Below, piece by piece: positions 1 through 5,265 of a DNA stretch of 6,458 nt. The notes beneath the pieces were generated by a model. That model was not told the origin of the DNA, did not search any database, and was given only the letters and a program-made list of their open reading frames with translations. The number at the start of each line of letters is the position of its first letter. Positions within the stretch are counted from its first letter, which is position 1. The stretch is from Candidatus Borrarchaeota archaeon. GTDB lineage: Archaea; Asgardarchaeota; Sifarchaeia; Borrarchaeales; Borrarchaeaceae. The position numbers and the translations under genes are program-made. Where the stretch lies: positions 1-6,458 of the forward strand of contig JAEORY010000232.1 in assembly GCA_016840645.1 (NCBI GenBank), given 5' to 3'.

Positions 1-665
1 CTCCTGAATTCACAGGTATGGTTAGAGATGCAGCACAACAAATAACTAGCAAATTATCAGATAAGAAAACTCAAACTGTATTTGATAAATTAGATGATGT
101 AATAGGTAAAGGTGATGGTGGTCAGCTTCGTGATTTCTTAAAGAAGATGGCTATTGAACATTCAGCCGGAGGAACTGAACAGGCTAAGATGATTATGGGA
201 CAGGAAAGAACAGTAGAATTTTTGGATGAAATTGCTGATGATCTTCAAACATTGGAAGATAATGGTGTAAGTACAAATATTTTTACTGGTAATTTAGAAG
301 CAATGGCAAAGAAAGTAGGTGCAGTAGCAAATGCTGATATGAGAGCAGTAGCCACTAAAATAATGAAAGCCAGACAACAGTATAGACGATCAATGACAGG
401 TGTGGCATTTAGTCCTGGTGAAAATCTTGAATATGATGCCATATTCCCAAGTATTGATAAAACAGCTAATTTTAACACAGCTACTATTACAGCTCTAAAA
501 GAGGCATTTAGAGGAGATGTGGATTTCTTCTATTCATTTGCTATGGGGCAGGATGCTTATGATGAAATATTTAAAAATGCTAGTCAGGGTGGTGGAACAT
601 CCCAAACTGCCGAACCAACTCAGGCAGATCTTGATTATCTTACTTCTTTAAATCTTGGAATATAA
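1..665 (+). CDS. C-terminal part of a phage virion-type protein (5' truncated by window edge)
   Basis: The frame is open to the left edge (first complete codon at 3), and the first ATG at 18 has no ribosome binding site, so the true start probably lies outside the window. The visible 215 residues from that Met are mainly helical and have no membrane segment. Visible landmarks are a DKLDDVIGK segment near residue 23, an Arg-rich stretch leading into RRSMTG near residues 122-127, a YDAIFPSID segment, an aromatic DVDFFYSF segment, and a Gly/Thr/Gln linker before a short tail ending in LNLGI. The RR-MTG-to-Pro pattern resembles C-terminal regions of phage tape-measure or internal virion proteins; this is from memory and not a confirmed family match. 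The stop overlaps the next ATG by one base (TAATG), so the two are translationally coupled and probably belong to one late structural operon. Confidence 0.75.
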   Translation, partial: PEFTGMVRDAAQQITSKLSDKKTQTVFDKLDDVIGKGDGGQLRDFLKKMAIEHSAGGTEQAKMIMGQERTVEFLDEIADDLQTLEDNGVSTNIFTGNLEAMAKKVGAVANADMRAVATKIMKARQQYRRSMTGVAFSPGENLEYDAIFPSIDKTANFNTATITALKEAFRGDVDFFYSFAMGQDAYDEIFKNASQGGGTSQTAEPTQADLDYLTSLNLGI

Positions 666-2542
666 TGGCTAATTTAACAAAAGAACAGGTAGAAGAAATT
701 ATTAAAAATGCTCCGGCAGGCACATCTCCAGCAGGAATAATTGCTGGCTTAAGGCAACAAGGACATATTTTAGAGGGGTATGCAGAAACACAACAGGTAC
801 AACCTGCACAACAGCAATCTTCGGCTCTAAGGGGAGTAGGAAAGCAATTAAAAGAAACTGGAACTGGGCTATTTAAAGGTATAAGTAAGTTTGGGGAAAT
901 ATTAGGTTCACCAGGAAGAGCATTGGGGGCTTTGGCAGGTACTCCATTTGCTAAAGATAAAAAAAAGGCACTTCAAACATTTGCTACAGAATCACAAAAG
1001 CCATTAAAGGCTGGTTCTGCCATAATTCAAGCATTAGGTGTTAATTTACCTAAGCAAGTTGGTACAGGTATTGGACAACTTGCAGGAGGTACTGTCAGAG
1101 GGGTAAAAGAAATAGCTACTGGTGATATGGAGGGATTAAGAGAGGCTACCGAAGAACAAAGAGCTGGATTGGGCAAGGTTGGGAGTGGGGTAGCAACCGG
1201 ATTAGCTTTTGTGCCTACACCAGCATCTCAATTTGCTAGTGGTGTGTTAAGAAATATGGCTGAAGCAGTAGATAGTGGTAGAGATCCCAGAGAAATATTG
1301 GCTGAATCTTTAACTGCTGGTGGCTTGCAGGCAGGAGCATTTAAAGGGTTGGAAAGATTATTTAGTCCTAAAGTTATTAAAGAAGCACAGGCTAAGGTTA
1401 CTAAACAATCACAAGTTAGAGCTAAAATTAAGGATAAACAGCCTAAAAGAGTAGAAGAAATGCCTACAGAAGAAATAGCCAAAACCACTACAAGAGAAAA
1501 TATAGCAGGTTTAAGACCTGATATAAAAAAGCGTATTAGTGGGAAAGCTGAACCATTAAAGGAATATTTTGATGTTGCTAAAGCCAGAAATGTGGATGAT
1601 TTAGCTCCATCACCTTTGTCTGTAGCTGCTGAAAAAGTAGGTACTGTAAGACGAATTTTAACAGATAAATTAGATGATGCAGGTTCTGGTATAGGAAAAT
1701 TCAGACAAAAAATACAAACAACAAAAGCTCCAGTACAGGATATTCAGATGGCTATTGATAAATTAGATGATGCTATAGGTAAAAAAGGTCTTGTTGTGGA
1801 AAATGGTAAACTTATTGGTGCTAAAGGTAGAGAAACTATATTTAGCACTAGGGAAATCCAAGAATTGCAAAATATGAGAGATGGTTTACTTAGATTAAAA
1901 GGCGATCCTACTGTCATTAGGATTATAGATAATCGGAATATTATTGATAAAAATATAAATTTTGCTAAGCAGGCTAGAGAGATTTCAAATAAGCTTGATT
2001 CGATAGCTAAGAAAGTAAGAAGCTCTCTTAAAGACACAAATAGGCAGATTATAGGAGCTGAACAGGCTCAATTGATGGATGATTATAGCCGTATAGCTGA
2101 TTTGTTGGAAGATTTGAATAAATTGACTTCTAAGGGTAAAAATGCTGAATTTTTACTTAAAAGAATTTTATCTGAAAGAGATAGAATACCAAAGAAAACA
2201 CTTGATTTAGTGTTTAGGGAAACAGGTATTGATTTAATGGATGATGCAGTGATGGCTCAGGTGGCTACCGAATTATTGGGGAATCCTGCACAAAAAGGAT
2301 TGTTTCAGCAGGAAATAACAAAAGCCGGATTAGATGTTGCTTCAATATTGAGTGGTGGGAAAACTATGGGTGCTTTGCGTTTGCTAACTAAAGGAGCTAA
2401 GAAATTTTTTGAACCAGAGAGGGCTTTTATTAAAGCAGCAGAAAAAGGAAAAATTTTAACAAGACAACCTGATGTAGCACAAAAAATTAAAGCTCAAACT
2501 GAGTTGAAAGAAACAATTAAATCGAGAATAAAAACTGAATAA
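665..2542 (+). CDS. Large internal virion / DNA-ejection-type structural protein (putative)
   Basis: 625 residues. The start is the ATG of the TAATG junction with the preceding gene. Residues 1-40 form a compact motif (TKEQVEEIIKN, then a Gly-Thr-Ser-Pro turn, then IIAGLRQQGH..EGY) of a kind seen at the N-termini of phage particle proteins. Residues 41-55 are a Gln-rich linker. Residues 56-235 are Gly/Ala-rich and amphipathic (for example KVGSGVATGLAFVPTP), as in proteins that insert into or cross membranes during DNA ejection. Residues 236-290 are Lys-rich. Residues 310-540 are helical with two DKLDDA copies at 334 and 365. The Lys-rich tail includes a RAFIKAAEKGKIL segment. No catalytic motif is visible. 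Late-operon position and architecture support an injected or tail-associated structural role, which is an inference. No terminator is evident after the stop, which directly abuts the stop of a small gene on the other strand. Confidence 0.75.
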   Translation: MANLTKEQVEEIIKNAPAGTSPAGIIAGLRQQGHILEGYAETQQVQPAQQQSSALRGVGKQLKETGTGLFKGISKFGEILGSPGRALGALAGTPFAKDKKKALQTFATESQKPLKAGSAIIQALGVNLPKQVGTGIGQLAGGTVRGVKEIATGDMEGLREATEEQRAGLGKVGSGVATGLAFVPTPASQFASGVLRNMAEAVDSGRDPREILAESLTAGGLQAGAFKGLERLFSPKVIKEAQAKVTKQSQVRAKIKDKQPKRVEEMPTEEIAKTTTRENIAGLRPDIKKRISGKAEPLKEYFDVAKARNVDDLAPSPLSVAAEKVGTVRRILTDKLDDAGSGIGKFRQKIQTTKAPVQDIQMAIDKLDDAIGKKGLVVENGKLIGAKGRETIFSTREIQELQNMRDGLLRLKGDPTVIRIIDNRNIIDKNINFAKQAREISNKLDSIAKKVRSSLKDTNRQIIGAEQAQLMDDYSRIADLLEDLNKLTSKGKNAEFLLKRILSERDRIPKKTLDLVFRETGIDLMDDAVMAQVATELLGNPAQKGLFQQEITKAGLDVASILSGGKTMGALRLLTKGAKKFFEPERAFIKAAEKGKILTRQPDVAQKIKAQTELKETIKSRIKTE

Positions 2543-2671
2543 TTATTTTCTACAGTAAGCAATTGCCCACATCATAATAGCTATTCCTAAAGCCCAGTGC
2601 ATACAAAAGCCAAAAATTGTTAAAAATAATGCACCCATTACCTGTAAAAATGAAGTTAAATCGTTATCCAT
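2543..2671 (-). CDS. Small membrane protein, 42 residues (holin-like candidate)
   Basis: This short reading frame starts at ATG 2671 and ends at a TAA directly abutting the TAA of the virion gene on the other strand. The predicted product has a short polar N-terminus (MDNDLTSF) followed by about 30 strongly hydrophobic residues, enough for one long or two short membrane helices (VMGALFLTIFGF, then WALGIAIMMWAIAY), and ends in Cys-Arg-Lys. A near-consensus promoter (TTGACT, 17 bp, TATATT) lies immediately upstream and would start transcription about 15 bases before the ATG. Size, topology and position beside a peptidoglycan-cleaving-type enzyme suggest a holin or other small lysis factor, but no family is recognised. 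The frame fills a gap that would otherwise be unexplained. Against it: it is short, and small hydrophobic frames can occur by chance in AT-rich DNA. Confidence 0.6.
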   Translation of the reverse strand: MDNDLTSFLQVMGALFLTIFGFCMHWALGIAIMMWAIAYCRK

Positions 2672-2683
2672 AGTCTTTAATTA

Positions 2684-2712
2684 TTGGTAATCAATATACA
2701 CTACTTTATAAT
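2684..2712 (+). promoter_or_regulatory. Sigma70-type promoter for the C39-like peptidase gene
   Basis: The -35 element is TTGGTA (2684-2689) and the -10 is a perfect TATAAT (2707-2712), with a 17-bp spacer. The predicted transcription start near 2719 leaves only about 8 bases before the ATG at 2727, and no Shine-Dalgarno sequence is present. The peptidase can therefore be transcribed independently of the virion operon. The site overlaps the opposing promoter. Confidence 0.65.
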
Positions 2713-2721
2713 ATAAGTCAA
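2693..2721 (-). promoter_or_regulatory. Sigma70-type promoter for the 42-residue membrane protein gene
   Basis: On the - strand, TTGACT (2721-2716) is followed after exactly 17 bp by TATATT (2698-2693). The predicted start is near 2686, about 15 bases before the ATG at 2671. Its -35 lies at the start site of the rightward promoter, and the rightward -35 lies at this promoter's start site, so polymerase cannot occupy both. Confidence 0.55.
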
Positions 2722-2726
2722 GTATT

Positions 2727-3209
2727 ATGCCACAAAAATATTTTTCTCAGTTAGACCCAGCATGGGATCGTGAAATGTTAGGTGATACAACTTACTCTAT
2801 CCATTATTGGGGTTGTCTTGATACTACAGTTTGTAATGCAATACAGCAGATTTATAAGCATTATGATTTCACACCTAAGCATGGTGCTGAATTATTTGAA
2901 TATCTGCCAAATGGGAAGTTAATACATGATTCAATCAAGTTTAAGGATATGGAAGTTACTCGTGTTTGGAAAAAACCTGACCATGATGTTATTACAGATT
3001 TTACAAATAGTGAACATAAGGCAATAGGTGTCCGGATGGCATACAACCCTTTGCATTGGGTATTGGTGCATAAATGGACATGGAAATGGAAAGATTGGTT
3101 TCTTGCTGTTGATCCATTTACTTATAATCCGATTACAAGAACTGCCAGAATTGTTAAAAGACTAAAAAGAGATATTGATGGGGCTTTCTTGTTCAGCAAT
3201 TCTAATTAA
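2727..3209 (+). CDS. C39-like cysteine peptidase (putative phage lysin or wall peptidase)
   Basis: 160 residues. The N-terminus carries the pattern of the Peptidase_C39_2 group: YFSQLDPAWDREMLGDT..SIHYWGCLDTTVCNAI, where the Gln-Leu-Asp-Pro-x-Trp entry and the Gly-Cys pair are typical. Cys30 is the likely nucleophile, His110 in LHWVLVHK the catalytic base, and Asp129 in AVDPF the third member. The usual Cys, then HWVLV, then DP order is complete. There is no signal peptide or transmembrane helix, so export would need a holin or packaging into the particle. These folds cleave peptide bonds, and phage versions often attack peptidoglycan crosslinks or stems; the actual substrate is inferred. ATG 2727 was chosen because of the promoter ending just before it. 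The gene is flanked on both sides by - strand genes, and its stop overlaps the converging gene by 4 bases (TTAA). Confidence 0.72.
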   Translation: MPQKYFSQLDPAWDREMLGDTTYSIHYWGCLDTTVCNAIQQIYKHYDFTPKHGAELFEYLPNGKLIHDSIKFKDMEVTRVWKKPDHDVITDFTNSEHKAIGVRMAYNPLHWVLVHKWTWKWKDWFLAVDPFTYNPITRTARIVKRLKRDIDGAFLFSNSN

Positions 3210-3421
3210 AATATCACACCTCTCCGGTTACACCAATCAATAAGGTAATCTCTTAGTTGAGTTACCAATTCATTTTCAGAAAGGAGAGTTGTTCTTTGGA
3301 GTGTATGCCTAACTCTCCTTATTTCTTCATCAAATTCTAACGGAAGATTGAGATCATCTAAATCTTTCTGTAGTAAAATATCAAATTCCTCTTTGGTACG
3401 AGCTTCTTTATTGAAGTGCAT
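3206..3421 (-). CDS. Small helical protein of unknown function, 71 residues
   Basis: No family is recognised. The product is charged and predicted helical (KEEFDILLQKDLDDLNLPLEFDEEIRR, never broken by long polar linkers) and ends in WCNRRGVIF. There is no membrane segment. The start ATG lies 3 bases after the TAG of the preceding gene (TAG ATT ATG), implying coupled translation as the last gene of the - strand lysis-type operon. Its stop overlaps the stop of the convergent peptidase gene by 4 bases, which leaves no room for an ordinary intergenic terminator. A perfect 10-bp inverted repeat lies inside it. Coding support comes from the tight packing and plausible composition; the role is unknown. 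Confidence 0.6.
   Translation of the reverse strand: MHFNKEARTKEEFDILLQKDLDDLNLPLEFDEEIRRVRHTLQRTTLLSENELVTQLRDYLIDWCNRRGVIF
3281..3320 (+). terminator. Perfect 10-bp inverted repeat, possible terminator for the rightward peptidase transcript
   Basis: AAGGAGAGTT (3281-3290) and AACTCTCCTT (3311-3320) are perfect reverse complements separated by 20 bases. On the + strand the second arm runs into a T-rich stretch (TTATTTCTTC), about 70 bases after the peptidase stop. On the - strand no T-tract follows. It lies inside a - strand coding region. The loop is long and the T-tract is interrupted, so termination is only a possibility. Confidence 0.35.
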
Positions 3422-3424
3422 AAT

Positions 3425-3694
3425 CTATGTTGATTTTACATTATTAATTTCTCCATGTTTTCCTGTGGCATATGGATCTTTAGTTAATTCTTGCAATCTG
3501 CGGTGGACTTCTTTCAGTATTTCAGTACATTCATCATCTTCAGGGTGAAGTTCAGGAAAGTCTGAGAGTATATTAGACAAACCTACTCGCAGATTTCTGA
3601 GTTCAGCAATCCTGTCAGGTATTTCTGTTTCCTGTTCAAGTTGCCTCATAATCTTATCATAAAGATTAGCTCTTTGTTGCTGAGATTGTTTCAT
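3425..3694 (-). CDS. Small helical, probably coiled-coil protein of unknown function, 89 residues
   Basis: No family is recognised. The N-terminal 40 residues are Gln/Glu/Arg/Leu-rich with heptad-like spacing (NLYDKIMRQLEQETEIPDRIAELRNLRVGLSNIL), followed by an acidic turn (HPEDDECTEI), another helix and a polar tail. There is no signal peptide or membrane segment. The ATG sits in the context ACATTAATTATG without a Shine-Dalgarno sequence, nearly the same context as the DUF669-like gene. It lies 9 bases after the stop of the glucosaminidase-like gene and is followed after 3 bases by the next gene, so it appears to be an operon member. Its position after a wall-degrading enzyme is compatible with an accessory or regulatory role, but nothing in the sequence shows which. 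Confidence 0.65.
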   Translation of the reverse strand: MKQSQQQRANLYDKIMRQLEQETEIPDRIAELRNLRVGLSNILSDFPELHPEDDECTEILKEVHRRLQELTKDPYATGKHGEINNVKST

Positions 3695-3703
3695 AATTAA
3701 TGT

Positions 3704-4306
3704 TTAAGTTCTAAAATTCCAATTCTCATCTATACCATCATCATTATATATTACTCTCAATGCCCTCAGTACATTTTTATTCCAATTGAATTCAGAAGTG
3801 GCATAACATTTATATGGCATTGGAGCATTTTGACAAGAGTATTTTGTGTCTATATTATATCTGCCACCCTGACTAAGATGCCCTATTTTATTGACACCAC
3901 TCAGATATTTATTGTTCAGAGTGTCCATAATGGCTGTCCATCCTTCTAGTGGTGTGAAATATCCGACCCTCCATCCTCTGTCATTATTGCCAACATTTCC
4001 ATAATTATTCGGTGTGCTTAGATATTTGCCACATTGAGTATCTGCCCATGCTATTGCAAACACTACAGAGGGGGCTATATTTGCTTTCTGTGCTGTTTGT
4101 ATGATGTCCGGATATATTTCCTGCGTAGCAGTATCACAATGGGTAAAAACGAATTTTTTTAAGTTTTCTGACTTGTATAAAGTGGGGTGCATTTCTCCCT
4201 GTGGATTATATTCATCTGGGTAAAGAACGGAACTGTGACTTAGCACCATGTACAGAACCATGAACAGAACGAATATTGAAGGGGTTAGTTGTTTTTTTAT
4301 TTTCAT
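3704..4306 (-). CDS. Secreted or membrane-anchored glucosaminidase/muramidase-like lysis enzyme
   Basis: 200 residues. A Lys-rich start (MKIKKQ) precedes a hydrophobic helix at about residues 9-28, which is a signal peptide or signal anchor; the second would fit a signal-arrest-release endolysin. Residues 62-185 resemble lysozyme-like glucosaminidase domains: a helix with AIAWADTQCGKYLSTPNNYGNVGNNDRGW, then a TPLEGWTAIMDTLNNKYL segment and a C-terminal NWNKNVLRALRVIY helix. The likely acid position is Asp89 in WADTQCG, where many related enzymes carry Glu; whether Asp is normal in this branch is unclear. Cys57, Cys92, Cys158 and Cys167 could form disulfides after export. A small membrane-protein frame overlaps its first 95 bases. 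The start has no SD (ACTAAAAAATG). It lies in the - strand operon with other small genes. Assignment to a precise glycoside hydrolase family is not possible from sight. Confidence 0.7.
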   Translation of the reverse strand: MKIKKQLTPSIFVLFMVLYMVLSHSSVLYPDEYNPQGEMHPTLYKSENLKKFVFTHCDTATQEIYPDIIQTAQKANIAPSVVFAIAWADTQCGKYLSTPNNYGNVGNNDRGWRVGYFTPLEGWTAIMDTLNNKYLSGVNKIGHLSQGGRYNIDTKYSCQNAPMPYKCYATSEFNWNKNVLRALRVIYNDDGIDENWNFRT

Positions 4307-4382
4307 TTTTTAGTTTGTTAGAAAGATAAGTTAGTAATATGAATCCCACGAATGAGATTATAAAAGCATAAAGTATTTCCAT
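4212..4382 (-). CDS. Overlapping small membrane protein, 56 residues (holin- or spanin-like candidate)
   Basis: The start ATG at 4382 lies 19 bases after the stop of the preceding gene, in the context ACAAAAATG. The product has a short N-terminus, a clean transmembrane helix (about residues 4-20, LYAFIISFVGFILLTYL) and then a basic tail (NKLKNENKK) that continues inside the downstream enzyme gene in another frame, ending at TGA 4212. The overlap is 95 bases. Without this frame there would be a gap of about 95 bases in an otherwise tightly packed operon. A single-helix membrane protein immediately before an exported wall enzyme is the usual place for a holin or spanin. No homologue is recognised, and the C-terminal half encoded in the overlap could be dispensable. 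Confidence 0.55.
   Translation of the reverse strand: MEILYAFIISFVGFILLTYLSNKLKNENKKTTNPFNIRSVHGSVHGAKSQFRSLPR
4247..4270. repeat. 12-bp tandem duplication
   Basis: Two adjacent copies, CATGTACAGAAC (4247-4258) and CATGAACAGAAC (4259-4270), match at 11 of 12 positions. The length is a multiple of three, so both overlapping frames stay open. It encodes VLFM-VLYM in the hydrophobic helix of the wall enzyme and VHGS-VHGA in the overlapping small membrane protein. Confidence 0.8.
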
Positions 4383-4401
4383 TTTTGTTTTTGGTTAAGT
4401 T

Positions 4402-4599
4402 TTATTTTTGTTTTGAGGGATTGTCACCCTTGTTAGGTTTTAAAAGTTTATTTCTTAGTTCAGCTATTTCTGACAGAAGCTTGTCTTTCATAAATGTGGG
4501 AACTGATAAACTATCATCCATGCTTTTTAATTCTTTTAGCTTGTGTAATATCAAATATCTAAGCTGATCTTCTGTGATTTTAAACATCTTTTTTTTCAT
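4402..4599 (-). CDS. Small helical protein of unknown function, about 65 residues
   Basis: No family is recognised. The product starts with a basic MKKKMFKITEDQ and continues as amphipathic helices (LRYLILHKLKELKSMDDS and MKDKLLSEIAELRNKLL), ending in a Lys/Asn/Pro-rich tail. There is no membrane segment. Four starts are possible: ATG 4605, 4599 and 4587, and a TTG at 4638 that would lie within the promoter -35. The promoter predicts transcription from about 4603, which excludes the TTG and makes 4605 unlikely, so 4599 was chosen, with 4587 as an alternative. It is the first gene of the promoter-led - strand operon that continues into the membrane protein and wall enzyme. A first-gene regulator or lysis-timing protein is conceivable but unsupported. 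Confidence 0.6.
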   Translation of the reverse strand: MKKKMFKITEDQLRYLILHKLKELKSMDDSLSVPTFMKDKLLSEIAELRNKLLKPNKGDNPSKQK

Positions 4600-4609
4600 G
4601 TACATTACT

Positions 4610-4638
4610 ATTATACCATAAATTGAGAAAAAAATCAA
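4610..4638 (-). promoter_or_regulatory. Near-consensus extended -10 promoter for the - strand lysis-type operon
   Basis: On the - strand, TTGATT (4638-4633) and a perfect TATAAT (4615-4610) are separated by exactly 17 bp. A TGG directly upstream of the -10 gives an extended -10. The predicted start near 4603 is only a few bases before ATG 4599. It overlaps the 3' end of the HTH gene. This is the strongest promoter seen in the window. Confidence 0.75.
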
Positions 4639-4835
4639 TCAAAATATACTATTTTCACATCATTTTTCTGTAGAACCTCTTTTAGTCTGTCTATTGCTGT
4701 GTCCGGTATATTACCTCCATTTATCCATTTTCTTATTGTATCAGTGCCTCTTACCATCTGTCTGGCAAGATAATCTATTGTAATTCTTTCATTGGTCTGT
4801 TCAAGGGTTGCTTTTAGGTTTATTGTTTTTGACAT
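4635..4835 (-). CDS. Small helix-turn-helix DNA-binding protein, 66 residues
   Basis: The product has a compact HTH arrangement: ITIDYLARQMVRGTDTIRKWINGGNIPDTAIDRLKEVLQKNDV. The segment TIDYLARQMVRGTDTIRKWINGG reads as helix, turn and recognition helix followed by a wing-like Asn-Gly-Gly, close to Cro/C1-type or MerR-like small regulators. The IPDTAIDRLKEVL segment matches the fourth helix of Cro/C1 folds. A longer frame reaching 4991 exists but would run through the nuclease gene. ATG 4835, 10 bases after the nuclease stop in the context ACAACAACAATATG, is the sensible start. Its 3' end contains the -35 of the next promoter, so it is well placed to regulate the downstream operon; this is an inference. 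Confidence 0.7.
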   Translation of the reverse strand: MSKTINLKATLEQTNERITIDYLARQMVRGTDTIRKWINGGNIPDTAIDRLKEVLQKNDVKIVYFD

Positions 4836-4845
4836 ATTGTTGTTG

Positions 4846-5265
4846 TTACATATTATTAATGATTTCTTCCACCTGTTCTTCTGTTGGTGGTGGAGGTGGT
4901 GTCTGTATAAATTGTTGAGTGAATTTGATTGCTGCCTGATGTCCATTGCATACTCTTGCCACAACCTCTTTACAGGACTGAAGATCAGCAAGCCACATTT
5001 TCTGTTCTGGGCTTATTCTGCCTCCTTTTTCTTTCTTCATTTCTATAAAGAGAATCTGACCCTGATTATCTGCTCTGAGTTCCGGTGGAATGACTAATAC
5101 TAAGTCCGGAAGTCCTTTTACTACACCAGCCATTTTATTTTGATTTAAGGCTTTCCAACTATCTGTAAAAGTGGATTGGGCAGTAGCACAGATTTTTATG
5201 CCCTGTTCTCTTGCCCATCGGACAAATTTAGCTTGGTGTTTTAGCTCTGATAGTTCTTTTGTCAT
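4846..5265 (-). CDS. VRR-NUC family nuclease
   Basis: 139 residues. The layout is that of VRR-NUC proteins of the PD-(D/E)XK superfamily: an N-terminal helix with LKHQAKFVRWAREQG, then KGLPDLVLVIP with the metal-binding Asp54, then the ILFIEMKKEKGGRISPEQKMW strand and helix with Glu75 and Lys77, and a late VARVCNGHQAAIKF segment. These enzymes cleave branched or flap DNA, including Holliday-junction-type structures, and phage copies serve recombination or replication. The C-terminus has a run of five prolines and a helix, TEEQVEEIINN, that closely matches the N-terminus of the large virion protein. The start ATG overlaps the stop of the YopX gene (ATGA), so translation is coupled. The catalytic residues look intact. 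Confidence 0.85.
   Translation of the reverse strand: MTKELSELKHQAKFVRWAREQGIKICATAQSTFTDSWKALNQNKMAGVVKGLPDLVLVIPPELRADNQGQILFIEMKKEKGGRISPEQKMWLADLQSCKEVVARVCNGHQAAIKFTQQFIQTPPPPPTEEQVEEIINNM

Noticed and set aside
18..20. ATG 18 as the true start of the first gene
   Set aside because: The frame is open upstream to the window edge, and the bases before it show no ribosome binding site; a 5' truncation is more likely.
661..666. TATAAT at the junction of the two virion genes as a promoter
   Set aside because: No -35-like element at 16-18 bp (638-643 reads TCTTAC); the hexamer is explained by the TAATG stop/start overlap.
4600..4638. TTG 4638 as start of the small helical gene
   Set aside because: The codon is inside the -35 of a near-consensus promoter whose transcript would begin after it, and the added residues are a hydrophobic reading of promoter DNA.
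4836..4991. Longer HTH protein beginning at 4991
   Set aside because: The extra 52 residues overlap the VRR-NUC coding region, are His/Gln/Asn-rich shadow sequence and add nothing to the HTH domain; ATG 4835 fits the gene spacing.
4792..5097. + strand frame with a Trp/Cys/Leu-rich product
   Set aside because: It lies opposite the well-supported VRR-NUC and HTH genes and has an unnatural composition.
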